Both the position numbers and the translations under genes were made by a program. From assembly GCA_948957135.1 (NCBI GenBank), contig CARDBT010000010.1, positions 1 to 64,000 of the forward strand: DNA of 64,000 nucleotides, read 5' to 3'. The notes beneath the pieces were generated by a model, which saw only the letters and a program-made list of their open reading frames with translations, was not told where the DNA came from and made no database searches. Shown here piece by piece: positions 7,086 through 15,390 of the stretch (positions within the stretch are counted from its first letter, which is position 1; each line of letters opens with the position of its first letter). The stretch comes from COE1 sp910588595 (GTDB taxonomy: Bacteria; Bacillota; Clostridia; Lachnospirales; Lachnospiraceae).

Positions 7086-8968
7086 CTTTTTCTAAGCTCA
7101 CCTTTCTCTTTTTTTGCCACTTTTACTTTATACATCTCGTCATCCGCAGCTTTCATGTAATCATCGAACATTTTGTCGGACTCGGGATCGGTCAGCGCCT
7201 GTCCGATACTGACACTAATGTCATCTTCTGCCAGCCTCGCGATCACTTCCGCCCGAAACCGCTCCGCATCCCTCTCCTCTCCGATCGGGAAGAACGCGAT
7301 AAACTCATCCCCTCCATACCGGTATACAAATCCCTCTTTCGGGCACCTTTCGATCAGTACGTTCGCGATCTTCTTCAAGATCATATCACCCTTTTCATGC
7401 CCGTATGTATCGTTTACCTGCTTAAAATTATCCGCATCCACAAAGTTGATCACACATTTTCTGCCGCTTTCACAATGCTTGCGGTATTCCGGGTCGATCA
7501 TATCCGTGTAGGCAATACGGTTGTATAACCCTGTGAGCTGATCCCTGTTGTAGATCTCCCGCATCTTTTTGTTCGCTATTTCCAGCTGAAGCTTCTTGTA
7601 CAGATTCTCGATCGTCTTGGTTATCGTGCTGTGGATATCATAAAAATACGGATTGTCGTACAAGAATCTTCCGTTTTTTAGGATGCTGAATCCGGCTGTT
7701 TTCTCCCTGAAATGAATCGGGGTAAACATATATGCACTTCTTGCACCTGTCTTCTCATAATACTTTTTTAACTCGGAAAGCTCCTTGATCTTTAATGTCT
7801 TTCTGCCTTCTGTCGCGTATGCTACGATCAGGTTGTCCCTGTCATATCCCCTCACCGTAAGCTCGCTCTCAGCCACACCATCATACAATCTTTTGTCGAT
7901 CACGATCGCAAAGCCGTCACACGCCAGGCTCATGAAATACTCTGCAATGTGCCTGAATACCTCATCGTAGGTATTGCACTGCACGATCTCGCTCTCCAGC
8001 TTCATGAGCAGCTCCTCCTTATCCAGCTTGTCAACACCTGCGACGACCTGCCCCCTTGCATACTGCCTATAGTCGAGAAGCCCATTGTTCGGACACCCGC
8101 AGCTCTCGGAGAAAATGCACTTCGATGGCATAAAATGATTCCTGGGGACATCTTTTCCAGCCCACACATCCGTCAGGATCTCCATCGTCTTGTTTCCTAT
8201 ATTTTCCCGCATGTGCCCTACAGTCGTGATCTGGGGTGCAAAGTAGAGCGCCTTGTCAAGGTTGTCGAACCCTGTGATCTTGAAATCCCTTGGTATCTGA
8301 TAACCCCGCTGCTGTGCCTTGTAGCAGAAGCCAGCCGCAATATTGTCATTCGCGCAGACAAACACATCAGGAAACTCCACCATCCTGCCTTGGAAACTCT
8401 TCATATACTGTTCAAAATATTCCACTCCGGTAGAGAAATCATAATCACCATACCACACGGGATTGTTCTCCCTCGAAAGCCCAAGCCGGTCAAGACTCTC
8501 CTGGTAGGACTGCACCCGGAGCAGATTCTCATAATTTTCCCTCGGTCCCCCGGCAAAGATATACCTTCGGCAATGATGTTTGTGATATAGATGATCCATG
8601 AGATCTGCAACTGGTTTTTTATTGTCGATACCTGCATAGTAAAAACCTTCTATATCGCTGCCGATGCTCACGGTCGGTTTTCTACTCATGCGGATCATAT
8701 TCACAAGACCATCAAAATAATATGGATCGGATATATTGGTGCAATCCATAATGACACCATCAAACTCAGACAGATCAGGCAGTAAATAAATATTGTATTC
8801 ACCGTGATTGTGTTTCCCGTCACGACTCCAGTTTCCATGACAATTGTACTGATACAGACAGATCTCCTCGCTGCACTTCGAGATGAACTTCATCATCCCA
8901 TCCACCCACGCGTAGGTGATCAGCCGCTTCCATCCGTCTGAAAATAGCGCTACTCTCTTCATATTCAA
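7082..8968 (-). CDS. Diguanylate cyclase with LacI-type ligand-binding domain
   Basis: A 628-residue protein without signal peptide. Residues 1-300 have the LacI/periplasmic-binding fold used by sugar repressors (GSDIEGFYYAGIDN, FVCANDNIAAGFCYKAQQRG, ITGFDNLDKA), here without the DNA-binding helix-turn-helix. A CGCPN linker and a ~140-residue GAF-like middle follow. Residues about 475-628 are GGDEF with DQLTGLYNR, DADNFKQVNDTYGHEKGD and an intact YGGDEF. It should make c-di-GMP in response to a cytosolic, probably sugar-like, ligand. It is translationally coupled to the secreted papain-like protein. Confidence 0.88.
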   Translation of the reverse strand: MNMKRVALFSDGWKRLITYAWVDGMMKFISKCSEEICLYQYNCHGNWSRDGKHNHGEYNIYLLPDLSEFDGVIMDCTNISDPYYFDGLVNMIRMSRKPTVSIGSDIEGFYYAGIDNKKPVADLMDHLYHKHHCRRYIFAGGPRENYENLLRVQSYQESLDRLGLSRENNPVWYGDYDFSTGVEYFEQYMKSFQGRMVEFPDVFVCANDNIAAGFCYKAQQRGYQIPRDFKITGFDNLDKALYFAPQITTVGHMRENIGNKTMEILTDVWAGKDVPRNHFMPSKCIFSESCGCPNNGLLDYRQYARGQVVAGVDKLDKEELLMKLESEIVQCNTYDEVFRHIAEYFMSLACDGFAIVIDKRLYDGVAESELTVRGYDRDNLIVAYATEGRKTLKIKELSELKKYYEKTGARSAYMFTPIHFREKTAGFSILKNGRFLYDNPYFYDIHSTITKTIENLYKKLQLEIANKKMREIYNRDQLTGLYNRIAYTDMIDPEYRKHCESGRKCVINFVDADNFKQVNDTYGHEKGDMILKKIANVLIERCPKEGFVYRYGGDEFIAFFPIGEERDAERFRAEVIARLAEDDISVSIGQALTDPESDKMFDDYMKAADDEMYKVKVAKKEKGELRKR

Positions 8969-9087
8969 TATCTCCGTTTCCTAAGGCAGTATTTACCAAT
9001 TGCATTTCAGATACACTATATCTCATTATATTATAACGCAATGTTGTATACTAAAACAAGGCAAATCTGATGAAATATTACAGCTCG

Positions 9088-9116
9088 TTGACGAATTTAC
9101 TTTTATCTTATATAAT
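9088..9116 (+). promoter_or_regulatory. Strong sigma-A promoter of the PlsC-type gene
   Basis: TTGACG (9088-9093) and a perfect TATAAT (9111-9116) with 17-base spacing. Transcription should start near 9123, giving a leader of about 87 bases. Confidence 0.7.
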
Positions 9117-9123
9117 ACAGTTA

Positions 9124-9158
9124 ACACGTCGAAGGCTTCCTGGAACCTTTTGACGTGT
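9124..9158 (+). promoter_or_regulatory. Stem-loop at the start of the PlsC-type mRNA leader
   Basis: ACACGTC (9124-9130) pairs exactly with GACGTGT (9152-9158), with an inner AAGG/CCTT pairing. It begins at the predicted +1 and lies 50 bases before the start codon. It has no T-run, so it may stabilise or regulate the message rather than terminate it. Confidence 0.35.
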
Positions 9159-9209
9159 ATTTTCACACCAAACAAAGGCATGAACACTATAAGAAATCGG
9201 GGTTTTAGT

Positions 9210-9956
9210 ATGTTTTCAAGATTTTTACATGTGATTATCAGAAACTTGCACCATATATACATGATTCCACAGATGGAGTACGTGTCCCGCCACCCTGAAA
9301 AATATTCGGAGGAACAGATGTATGCTCTCGACCGCCTGTGCATCAAACGAATGATCAAACCCGGTCACATCACGACAGAGGGCTACGGCATCCACAATCT
9401 GCCTGACAAAGGCGGCTATATCATGTGCCCCAATCATCAGGGGAAATATGACGCGCTCGGCATCATGCTCACCCACAGCAAACCCTGTTCTGTCGTCATG
9501 GATATCGATAAGTCCAACACTCCGCTGGTGAAACAGTTCATCAACCTGGTACACGGCAAGCGGATGAACAGGACTGACGCAAAACAGTCTATAAAGATTA
9601 TCCGCGAGATGGCTGATGAGGCAAAACAGGGCCGCAAATTCATCATCTTCCCGGAGGGCGGCTACCACCACAACGGCAACACTACTACGGAATTCAAACC
9701 AGGAGCTTTCAAGTGTGCTGTATGGTCCAAAGTTCCAATCGTGCCTGTCGTGCTGATCGACTCATACCGCGTATTTGAAGAGCGGACGCTCAAACCTATC
9801 AGAACTTTCGTATATTATCTGAAACCGCTTTATTATGACGACTACAAGAATATGACAACGATCGAAATCGCCCGGACGGTGCAGCATCGCATTCAGAAGA
9901 TCCTAAATTGTTATCTTGCCGGCGCCGCACCAGCTTCCCTCGAGGAAATGGAGTAG
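9210..9956 (+). CDS. 1-acyl-sn-glycerol-3-phosphate acyltransferase-like protein (PlsC family)
   Basis: A 248-residue PlsC/LPLAT protein. It transfers an acyl chain to lysophosphatidic acid or a similar lipid at the membrane. The catalytic motif is NHQGKYDALG (NHX4D) and the glycerophosphate-binding motif is FPEGGYHHNG; RMNRTDAK and PIVPVVLIDSYR complete the four blocks. I took the ATG at 9210 (GGGG 7 bases upstream); an ATG at 9180 is possible. Its last 46 bases overlap the end of the convergent Nudix gene. Confidence 0.85.
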   Translation: MFSRFLHVIIRNLHHIYMIPQMEYVSRHPEKYSEEQMYALDRLCIKRMIKPGHITTEGYGIHNLPDKGGYIMCPNHQGKYDALGIMLTHSKPCSVVMDIDKSNTPLVKQFINLVHGKRMNRTDAKQSIKIIREMADEAKQGRKFIIFPEGGYHHNGNTTTEFKPGAFKCAVWSKVPIVPVVLIDSYRVFEERTLKPIRTFVYYLKPLYYDDYKNMTTIEIARTVQHRIQKILNCYLAGAAPASLEEME

Positions 9957-10477
9957 GAACTGCTCTGCATCTCAAATGCTTCCTTTATGCTGTCATAGTG
10001 GAGAAAGATCCCCTGCGCTCCAAACGCACGGATCTCATCGACAGTCGCGAGCATATATCCGTCCGTCTCCTCCTTTTGGAGACGGATATCTTTTTCGTCA
10101 AAATCTGCCGTATAGCGGTAGATATCCACAAAATAATTGTCTCCTTCGCCGGGATTCTCTCTCTTATAACTAAACAGATAACCTCCGTCCCACGCGGATA
10201 CATCAAGTCCTGTCTCTTCCTGGATCTCCCTTAATACAGCGGCTTGTGAATCCTCGCCCGCCTGTGCTGCGCCGCCGGAAACTTCCCACCACCCAGGGGC
10301 CCACGCCTTTGTCATCACCCGTTTGGTGATCAGAAACCTGCCGTCTTGATGTGCCACCACACCCAGCACGGTCAGATGGTACTCCCCATCTTTCAGGCAC
10401 CAGTCATTTTTTTTCATTGTCCGCCCTGTACGCTTTTTATCTGCATCATAGATGTCCCACATCTCCATAGCCATCAT
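9911..10477 (-). CDS. Nudix hydrolase
   Basis: A 188-residue Nudix protein of the isopentenyl-isomerase-like type (starts MWDIYDADKKRTG after a few Met). The Nudix box is intact: GGAAQAGED...REIQEETGL. Such enzymes hydrolyse nucleoside diphosphates linked to another moiety; the substrate is not predictable. The C-terminal 15 codons overlap the opposite-strand acyltransferase gene, where REAGAAPAR is probably a loosely constrained tail. GAGGGAG just upstream is the ribosome site. Confidence 0.9.
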   Translation of the reverse strand: MMAMEMWDIYDADKKRTGRTMKKNDWCLKDGEYHLTVLGVVAHQDGRFLITKRVMTKAWAPGWWEVSGGAAQAGEDSQAAVLREIQEETGLDVSAWDGGYLFSYKRENPGEGDNYFVDIYRYTADFDEKDIRLQKEETDGYMLATVDEIRAFGAQGIFLHYDSIKEAFEMQSSSYSISSREAGAAPAR

Positions 10478-10506
10478 ACTCCCTCATCTTTACTCTGTTC
10501 ATTCTG

Positions 10507-10575
10507 ACTCCTATCTGACCGTTTCCGCAGACACTCCAATCAGTATCGAGAAATCTTTGATCTCATACTAATTCC
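10507..10575 (-). repeat. Copy 1 of a short repeat resembling a decayed MerR-type N-terminus
   Basis: Read on the minus strand, GGAATTAGTATGAGATC and the bases after it match a second copy at 12189-12256 at roughly three of four positions over ~68 bases. The repeat holds the stop codon of the Fur-family gene. One frame reads EIKDFSILIGVSAETVR and then stops, which resembles the helix-turn-helix start of MerR regulators. It may be a gene remnant. Confidence 0.45.
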
Positions 10576-10991
10576 CTCGCCTGACATTCCGCGCACACCC
10601 CCATCAGCACAGATCCCGAACATTCCAGCGCAAATTTGTGATGCTCGTACAGATGATGCACAATTTCCTCCATAAAATCACACTCCAGATGCAGGATTTT
10701 CCCGCACGCCCGGCACTGCATATGAATATGTTCATGACAGTGCGCATGGGGCTTTGCACACTGATAACGACAGAATTCATCCTCCGCTGTCTTGTATTTC
10801 ATGATCACACCACTCTCTGTGAGTTTGTCCAGGTTGCGGTAGATCGTTGTCAGATTGACCTGTATTCCATTCTCCTGCATATACGCGTTGACATCATAGG
10901 CGCTGAAGCTATGCTCTCTGTGCATGTCCAGATACGCCATGATCGCGTCCTTGTTCTTTGTTCGATACTTCTTCTGCTGATCATTTTGCAC
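10563..10991 (-). CDS. Fur-family metal- or peroxide-responsive repressor
   Basis: A 142-residue Fur-family regulator. The winged helix covers residues 1-80 (AYDVNAYM, NLTTIYRNLDKLTESGVI). The metal-binding dimer domain has HEHIHMQCRACGKI and a second CxxC, VCAEC, so it holds a structural zinc. Sequence does not separate Fur, Zur and PerR; the many His residues (KPHAHCHEHIHMQC) slightly favour Zur. No metal transporter is adjacent. Confidence 0.88.
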   Translation of the reverse strand: MQNDQQKKYRTKNKDAIMAYLDMHREHSFSAYDVNAYMQENGIQVNLTTIYRNLDKLTESGVIMKYKTAEDEFCRYQCAKPHAHCHEHIHMQCRACGKILHLECDFMEEIVHHLYEHHKFALECSGSVLMGVCAECQARELV

Positions 10992-11012
10992 GGTTTCCTA
11001 CACCCCTTTTCG

Positions 11013-11024
11013 TGCTCTAGAGCA
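11013..11024. promoter_or_regulatory. 12-bp perfect palindrome in front of the Fur-family gene
   Basis: TGCTCTAGAGCA lies 22 bases upstream of the Fur-family start codon, followed by an AT-rich stretch. It could be an operator, but it does not match the usual Fur, Zur or PerR boxes. Confidence 0.25.
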
Positions 11025-11087
11025 TTGCATTAATAATCGAGTACTATGCATCTGCCTTTTGCGCCAGTACAAAGGACTGTGCTAAGC

Positions 11088-11621
11088 TTATTTCTTCTGT
11101 CGATCACACATTCGATCCAGAAAATCGCAATAGCTTTTTACAGCTGACACGAGCAGCACTAACGTATTGTAGATACACTCCGGCTCAAAAATCACCCTGA
11201 GTTCAGCCTCTATGTCAGAAAAGTCAATATCAAGACTGTCCAGCACCTTTCCGCACGTCTTGGAAAAGCGCGGCATCCGCTTCACCTGTTCCGACGCCTG
11301 CACCCGACACACGGCATCCGTCACATTTGCTTTCCACTTGTTGAACGAAGTGTCTTCGAGCCCTGCACAGACCACCTCCACCATCGCCTCCTGCATGTTC
11401 CAAAACGGTCTGTCCTCAACATCGCCATTTTCTTCCACGACCGCCGTATATCTCGCATAAATGGACACCATGTGCTCTGACTCGTGATGCAGGAGCGACC
11501 GCGCCACCAGCATCTTCTCCTGTCTCGCCTTCTCTTCCCCGTCCGCTGTCTCCGCTATCGACTTCCTCTTTTCCCGACAGTACTCGCTAAATCCCTTTAT
11601 TGCCTCCGCCTCATATCTCAT
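11088..11621 (-). CDS. Hypothetical protein
   Basis: A 177-residue, mainly helical, soluble protein that I do not recognise. It has long charged helices at the start (GFSEYCREKRKSIAE) and a C-terminal helix ending DFLDRMCDRQKK. Its start overlaps the end of the deoxyinosine glycosylase gene by 11 bases, so the two are co-translated. Confidence 0.7.
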   Translation of the reverse strand: MRYEAEAIKGFSEYCREKRKSIAETADGEEKARQEKMLVARSLLHHESEHMVSIYARYTAVVEENGDVEDRPFWNMQEAMVEVVCAGLEDTSFNKWKANVTDAVCRVQASEQVKRMPRFSKTCGKVLDSLDIDFSDIEAELRVIFEPECIYNTLVLLVSAVKSYCDFLDRMCDRQKK

Positions 11622-12168
11622 CGCGTCTGCCCCCTTCTTCCAAAATCGCCTCTCCCCATGCTTTGATCAGCCGTTCGGGCGACCACACCGCATTAGCCGG
11701 ACTTGTGGAAGGCAGTTTCACGAGCTTTGGCTTGTTCCCATGAACATTTTGTATACTGTTATTACAATATTTCATAAACAACTCATATGCCTTTCCACCA
11801 TTTAGAAATATAGTCCTGATATCCGCTGCAGACAGTATTTGATTCATATCGTTTTCCTTGACATTTTTTATACTGCTGTCCGACGAACCTATGATATCGC
11901 AGGACGCTATCACATCCCACAACGCAACATTATTCCTCAACAAGAATGTCTTCTTCTCCGCGATCGTCCCAGGCTCCGTCTCCCTGAATACTGCCGAGAG
12001 TACTTTCCAGAATCGGTTCTGCGGATGTCCATAGTAAAACTCCTGCTCCCGCGACTTTACGGACGGCATGGAACCCAATATCAAAATTCGGGAATCCTTG
12101 TCATACACCGGACCAAAGGTATGCGTCACATGCTCATATCCGGCTGAATCACTTGTCTGTTTCCTCAT
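11611..12168 (-). CDS. DNA-deoxyinosine glycosylase (UDG superfamily family 6)
   Basis: A 185-residue uracil-DNA-glycosylase-fold enzyme. ILILGSMPSVKSREQEFYYG and HPQNRFW match the deoxyinosine glycosylase branch, and the second motif is PSTSPAN. It would excise hypoxanthine or deaminated bases and so start base-excision repair. I used the ATG at 12168 (GAGGAG 8 bases upstream). It is followed by an overlapping hypothetical gene and preceded by the YgjP-like gene. Confidence 0.88.
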   Translation of the reverse strand: MRKQTSDSAGYEHVTHTFGPVYDKDSRILILGSMPSVKSREQEFYYGHPQNRFWKVLSAVFRETEPGTIAEKKTFLLRNNVALWDVIASCDIIGSSDSSIKNVKENDMNQILSAADIRTIFLNGGKAYELFMKYCNNSIQNVHGNKPKLVKLPSTSPANAVWSPERLIKAWGEAILEEGGRRDEI

Positions 12169-12188
12169 GATCAACACTCCTCGCACAA

Positions 12189-12256
12189 ACTCCCATTCGC
12201 CCGTCTCGGGGGCACTCAAATCATCATGGCGAAATCCTTGATTTCACACTAATTCC
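12189..12256 (-). repeat. Copy 2 of the short MerR-like repeat
   Basis: Homologous to 10507-10575. It contains the TAG stop of the metallopeptidase gene and then reads EIKDFAMMI-stop in one frame. Both copies sit between the stop of one gene and the start of the next in the same direction, and both include the GAAATC/GATTTC-type hairpin. Confidence 0.45.
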
Positions 12257-13013
12257 ATTCTGATATAGCATTGAGCAGCTGCCTGCGCCATTTCCAGTCC
12301 GGCATCAATCTTGTCATCAGCGCATGAAATGCCTTGGAATGGTCAGGATGTATAAAATGACAGAACTCATGCATGACCACGTACTCGATACAGCAAGGCG
12401 GTGTCTCGATCAATCTGCTGTTCAATGTGATCACGCCTTTGTACGGCTGGCATGAACCCCACCTAGAAGTCATGGACCGTATCCGGATCGTCGGAAAATC
12501 CACTCTCCACTGGGAAAACCGTTCATGGACATGACGGCAGATCTCCTCATACACGCCGCGCCGATATTCTTTTAGCCACTTCTCGTACATCAACTCTTTA
12601 TGGCGCGTATTTTGTGGATCTTTCACTTTGAAATATATCGTTGTTTCTGACAGATCAATACTCTCTGCTTTCCCTTGGGCTAGCTGTTCCACTATGACTG
12701 CGCGCTGCTTTCCCAATATTGCAAGCTGCTCCCCGTTCTCAAACTGACGTTCTTCCCGTTTTTTCTGCCCTGATTCCATACGGCGGTTCTCTTCCGCCCG
12801 ACAGACTGCCGAGACGATGAGCGCCTGCTTCTGCCGCATGAAACCTTCTATATAGTCTATCGGCACGCGCCGGGATGCTGAGACCTTTACATTCCCCGAC
12901 ACATCGATCCGCAAGTTCACGTTCTTCACGGTCTTCCTTGTAAGCTCATATATGATTTCCATGTCTCCTAACATGATGGCACGTCTTTCACTGCCATATA
13001 CCTTCGCCGCCAT
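12249..13013 (-). CDS. YgjP-like metallopeptidase domain protein (DUF45)
   Basis: A 254-residue protein with the zinc-protease motif HEFCHFIHPDHSKAFH near the C-terminus and the family block SMTSRWGSCQPY before it. The N-terminal half holds a basic, charged region. Members of this family are predicted zincin-type proteases; a physiological substrate is unknown. I used the ATG at 13013 (GGAAGGGC upstream); a longer frame to 13106 is possible. Confidence 0.85.
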   Translation of the reverse strand: MAAKVYGSERRAIMLGDMEIIYELTRKTVKNVNLRIDVSGNVKVSASRRVPIDYIEGFMRQKQALIVSAVCRAEENRRMESGQKKREERQFENGEQLAILGKQRAVIVEQLAQGKAESIDLSETTIYFKVKDPQNTRHKELMYEKWLKEYRRGVYEEICRHVHERFSQWRVDFPTIRIRSMTSRWGSCQPYKGVITLNSRLIETPPCCIEYVVMHEFCHFIHPDHSKAFHALMTRLMPDWKWRRQLLNAISEWN

Positions 13014-13131
13014 GTGCTGTCGCCCTTCCGCTCTTTTATCTTGCAGATTCCAAACTTGTAAAATCCAATCGCATACAATTTTATCGTAAATTTTCCTAAA
13101 TTGCAATTACTAATGACAAATAACGGCAACT

Positions 13132-13137
13132 ATTATA
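13132..13137 (-). promoter_or_regulatory. -10 box of the YgjP-like gene
   Basis: A perfect TATAAT on the minus strand; TTACAG lies 18 bases further upstream as a weak -35. It is back to back with the plus-strand promoter of the DHH gene. Confidence 0.4.
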
Positions 13138-13166
13138 ACAAATAATGCGGCATTCCTGTAAAATAG

Positions 13167-13195
13167 TTGAAAATTTAGTAAATATCCACTATAAT
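13167..13195 (+). promoter_or_regulatory. Sigma-A promoter of the DHH phosphoesterase gene
   Basis: TTGAAA (13167-13172) and TATAAT (13190-13195) with 17-base spacing. Start expected near 13202, about 70 bases before the gene. Confidence 0.65.
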
Positions 13196-13270
13196 ATATT
13201 AAATGCGGGTAATTCTTTACCGATTTCAGTTTTACGCACAATCTTTTACGAACGATACAAGGAGGATAAC

Positions 13271-14191
13271 ATGAGATTAATAACACGTTCTGACTTTGAT
13301 GGTCTTGCCTGCGGCACACTTTTAAAGGAAGCCGGAATCATTGATCATTGGAAATTTGCACATCCGAAGGATCTGCAGGACGGGCTGGTGGAAGTAACGG
13401 AAGATGACTGCCTTGCCAATGTACCTTTTGTGGAGGGCTGCGGTCTGTGGTTTGACCACCATTCCAGTGAGCACGAGAGACTTCAGCTGGAGGGAAAATA
13501 CAAAGGAGAAAGCCGCATTACCCCTTCCTGTGCGCGCATTATCTATGAATATTATGGTGGCAGGGAGCGTTTTCCCCAGTTTGATGATATGATGGAGGCA
13601 GTCGACAAGGTAGACTCCGGCAATCTCACCATCGATGAGATCCAGAATCCCAAAGGCTGGATCCTTGTAGGCTTTCTGATGGATCCCCGCACTGGTCTCG
13701 GCCGCTGGAGAAACTTTACGATCTCTAACTACCAGCTGATGGAAAAGCTGATCGACGCCTGCCGCACTATGACAACAGATGAAATCCTCGCACTTCCCGA
13801 TGTACAGGAACGCATCGAGGTTTATTTTGAACAAAACGAAAAGTTTATGGAGATGGTCAAAAAATACACGCGCGTCGACGGCAGTCTCATCATCTCTGAT
13901 CTGAGAGGTGTGGATCCGATCTACTCCGGAAACCGATTCCTGATCTACAGCATGTACCCTGAGCAGAATATCTCTGCGTGGATCGTAAGCGGCCGCGGCG
14001 GTGCTGGCTGCAGCGCTGCATGCGGTTACAGTGTCCTCAACAAGACCTCAACCGTGGATGTTGGAAGCCTGATGCTCAAATACGGCGGAGGCGGTCACAG
14101 GAAAGTCGGAACATGTCAGTTCAAAGATGAGAATATGGCGGAGGAACTTCCAAAGATGCTCGCCGAACTCTCTGCGATGGCAAACGCGTAA
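13271..14191 (+). CDS. DHH-family phosphoesterase
   Basis: A 306-residue DHH/DHHA1 protein. The metal-binding motifs are SDFDGLACGTLL near the start and WFDHHSSEH around residue 60; the C-terminal substrate loop is GGGGHRKVGTCQ. Relatives cleave phosphodiester or phosphoanhydride bonds (nanoRNA, pAp, c-di-AMP products, polyphosphate); the substrate here is unknown. The ATG at 13271 follows AAGGAGGATAAC. Confidence 0.88.
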   Translation: MRLITRSDFDGLACGTLLKEAGIIDHWKFAHPKDLQDGLVEVTEDDCLANVPFVEGCGLWFDHHSSEHERLQLEGKYKGESRITPSCARIIYEYYGGRERFPQFDDMMEAVDKVDSGNLTIDEIQNPKGWILVGFLMDPRTGLGRWRNFTISNYQLMEKLIDACRTMTTDEILALPDVQERIEVYFEQNEKFMEMVKKYTRVDGSLIISDLRGVDPIYSGNRFLIYSMYPEQNISAWIVSGRGGAGCSAACGYSVLNKTSTVDVGSLMLKYGGGGHRKVGTCQFKDENMAEELPKMLAELSAMANA

Positions 14192-14212
14192 TATACCTTT
14201 GAATGTTATCAA

Positions 14213-14560
14213 ATCGAGCAGGGAAGAGCCATNNNNNNNNNNNNNNNNNNNNNNNNNNNNNNNNNNNNNNNNNNNNNNNNNNNNNNNNNNNNNNNNNNNN
14301 NNNNNNNNNNNNNNNNNNNNNNNNNNNNNNNNCTTCCCCTACTCGCGCGCGGGGTGCGTGCAGCAACGCTGCTAATTTCCCTGCGCAATCGAGCAGGGGA
14401 ATGACCTTTTCCCCTACTCGCGCGCCGGGCACCCGTCAGCTTTTGCTGACATTCTTCCTCTGGGTGCCCGTATGTAATCGAGCAGGGAAGAGCCATCTTC
14501 CCCTACTCGCGCGCGGGGTGCGTGCAGCAACGCTGCTAATTTCCCTGCGCACCCCTGTGC
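14213..14560. repeat. Tandem double-hairpin repeat array A (three units, one split by an assembly gap)
   Basis: Three ~88-bp units, each opening AATCGAG. Units of type I (14214-14387, interrupted by Ns, and 14477-14560) have a GGGAAG/CTTCCC hairpin and a GGGGTGCG/CGCACCCC stem enclosing GCAGC/GCTGC. The type II unit (14388-14476) has GGGGA/TCCCC and GGGCACCC/GGGTGCCC enclosing GTCAGC/GCTGAC. The array ends GTGCAT directly at a terminator. It lies between convergent genes. Related arrays are at 19846-20034, 52124-52390 and 56782-56847. Confidence 0.85.
14233..14332. other. Assembly gap of 100 Ns
   Basis: Exactly 100 Ns inside repeat array A, the usual placeholder for a gap of unknown length. 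More repeat units are probably missing. Confidence 0.97.
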
Positions 14561-14607
14561 ATAAACAAATAAAATCGGGTGCTGCGCACTCGATTTTATT
14601 TGTTTAT
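14561..14607 (-). terminator. Long stem-loop terminator of the dual-receiver gene
   Basis: Arms ATAAACAAATAAAATCG (14561-14577) and CGATTTTATTTGTTTAT (14591-14607) are perfectly complementary over 17 bases. The arm contains the TAA stop codon of the gene. On the minus strand the T-rich arm runs straight into repeat array A. Confidence 0.75.
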
Positions 14608-15374
14608 GTATGTAAACTCTGAAGCGCTTTCCTCTTTTGAAAGAAAGTATCTACTGACTTCTTGATCTGCTCGGGCGGCATCGTCTTTAGCAGATACCCG
14701 TCCGGCTTCAGTGCCATGACCTGCATAACGCTCTCCTTATCCCCCTTGCTAGTGAGGAACATGACCGGAATATCCGCAAACTCCATCTCACTCCGAATCA
14801 TGCCAAGAACCTGCTTGCCGTCAACGATCGGCATCTCATAGTCGAGCAGCACCAGATCCGGCCTGTTCGTTGAGAGATATTTGATCACCATGGCGCCGGA
14901 GTTGGCAAGGATCACCTGATATTTATCCTCCAGCCAACCCTTAACATTCCGGAGCATGGCGCCGGAATCATCCACCACGAGAATCTTCTTTTTATTCTGC
15001 TTTCCAAATGTTTCGAGATACGATTGAATCGCCTCGGCAACATCATTGACATTGATCGGACGCGGAAATTCCTTCTGGATCAGATGCAGCGGAATGACCT
15101 TGACGACCTCTGCAATCTCCTGGGGATCTCCTGTGACGAATATCGGAATATCTTTCTCCACCGCCTGATCTTTCAGATATGTAAGTCCCTGGTTCAGCTT
15201 TATCAGCTCCTCATCCGCAAAGATAAAGATCAGATCCACGTTCTCCCTTATTTTGCTGAGCACATCCGGATCTGCATGTGTATTCATCACGATACAGTCC
15301 GCTTGCTCGAGCTTTTCCTGGAGTGATACGAGCAGATAACTCTGTACCTCCGATACAATCAATACTTTTTGCAT
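14604..15374 (-). CDS. Two-receiver response regulator
   Basis: A 256-residue protein of two receiver domains and nothing else. The N-terminal one (1-125) is degenerate, without a clear phospho-Asp. The C-terminal one (about 130-250) is intact: ILVVDDSG, phospho-Asp in LLDYEMP, FLTSKGD. No DNA-binding output is present, so it probably acts as a phosphate sink or protein-binding partner of the hybrid kinase encoded next to it. Start ATG at 15374 after GGAGG. The Hpt fragment lies 16 bases upstream. Confidence 0.87.
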   Translation of the reverse strand: MQKVLIVSEVQSYLLVSLQEKLEQADCIVMNTHADPDVLSKIRENVDLIFIFADEELIKLNQGLTYLKDQAVEKDIPIFVTGDPQEIAEVVKVIPLHLIQKEFPRPINVNDVAEAIQSYLETFGKQNKKKILVVDDSGAMLRNVKGWLEDKYQVILANSGAMVIKYLSTNRPDLVLLDYEMPIVDGKQVLGMIRSEMEFADIPVMFLTSKGDKESVMQVMALKPDGYLLKTMPPEQIKKSVDTFFQKRKALQSLHT

Positions 15375-15390
15375 AATAAACCTCCACCTT

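Noticed and set aside
11013..11024. Zur or PerR box
   Set aside because: The palindrome does not match the known boxes; kept only as a weak operator candidate.
14213..14560. CRISPR array
   Set aside because: Units are adjacent without unique spacers, about 88 bp long and strongly palindromic, and no cas gene is present.
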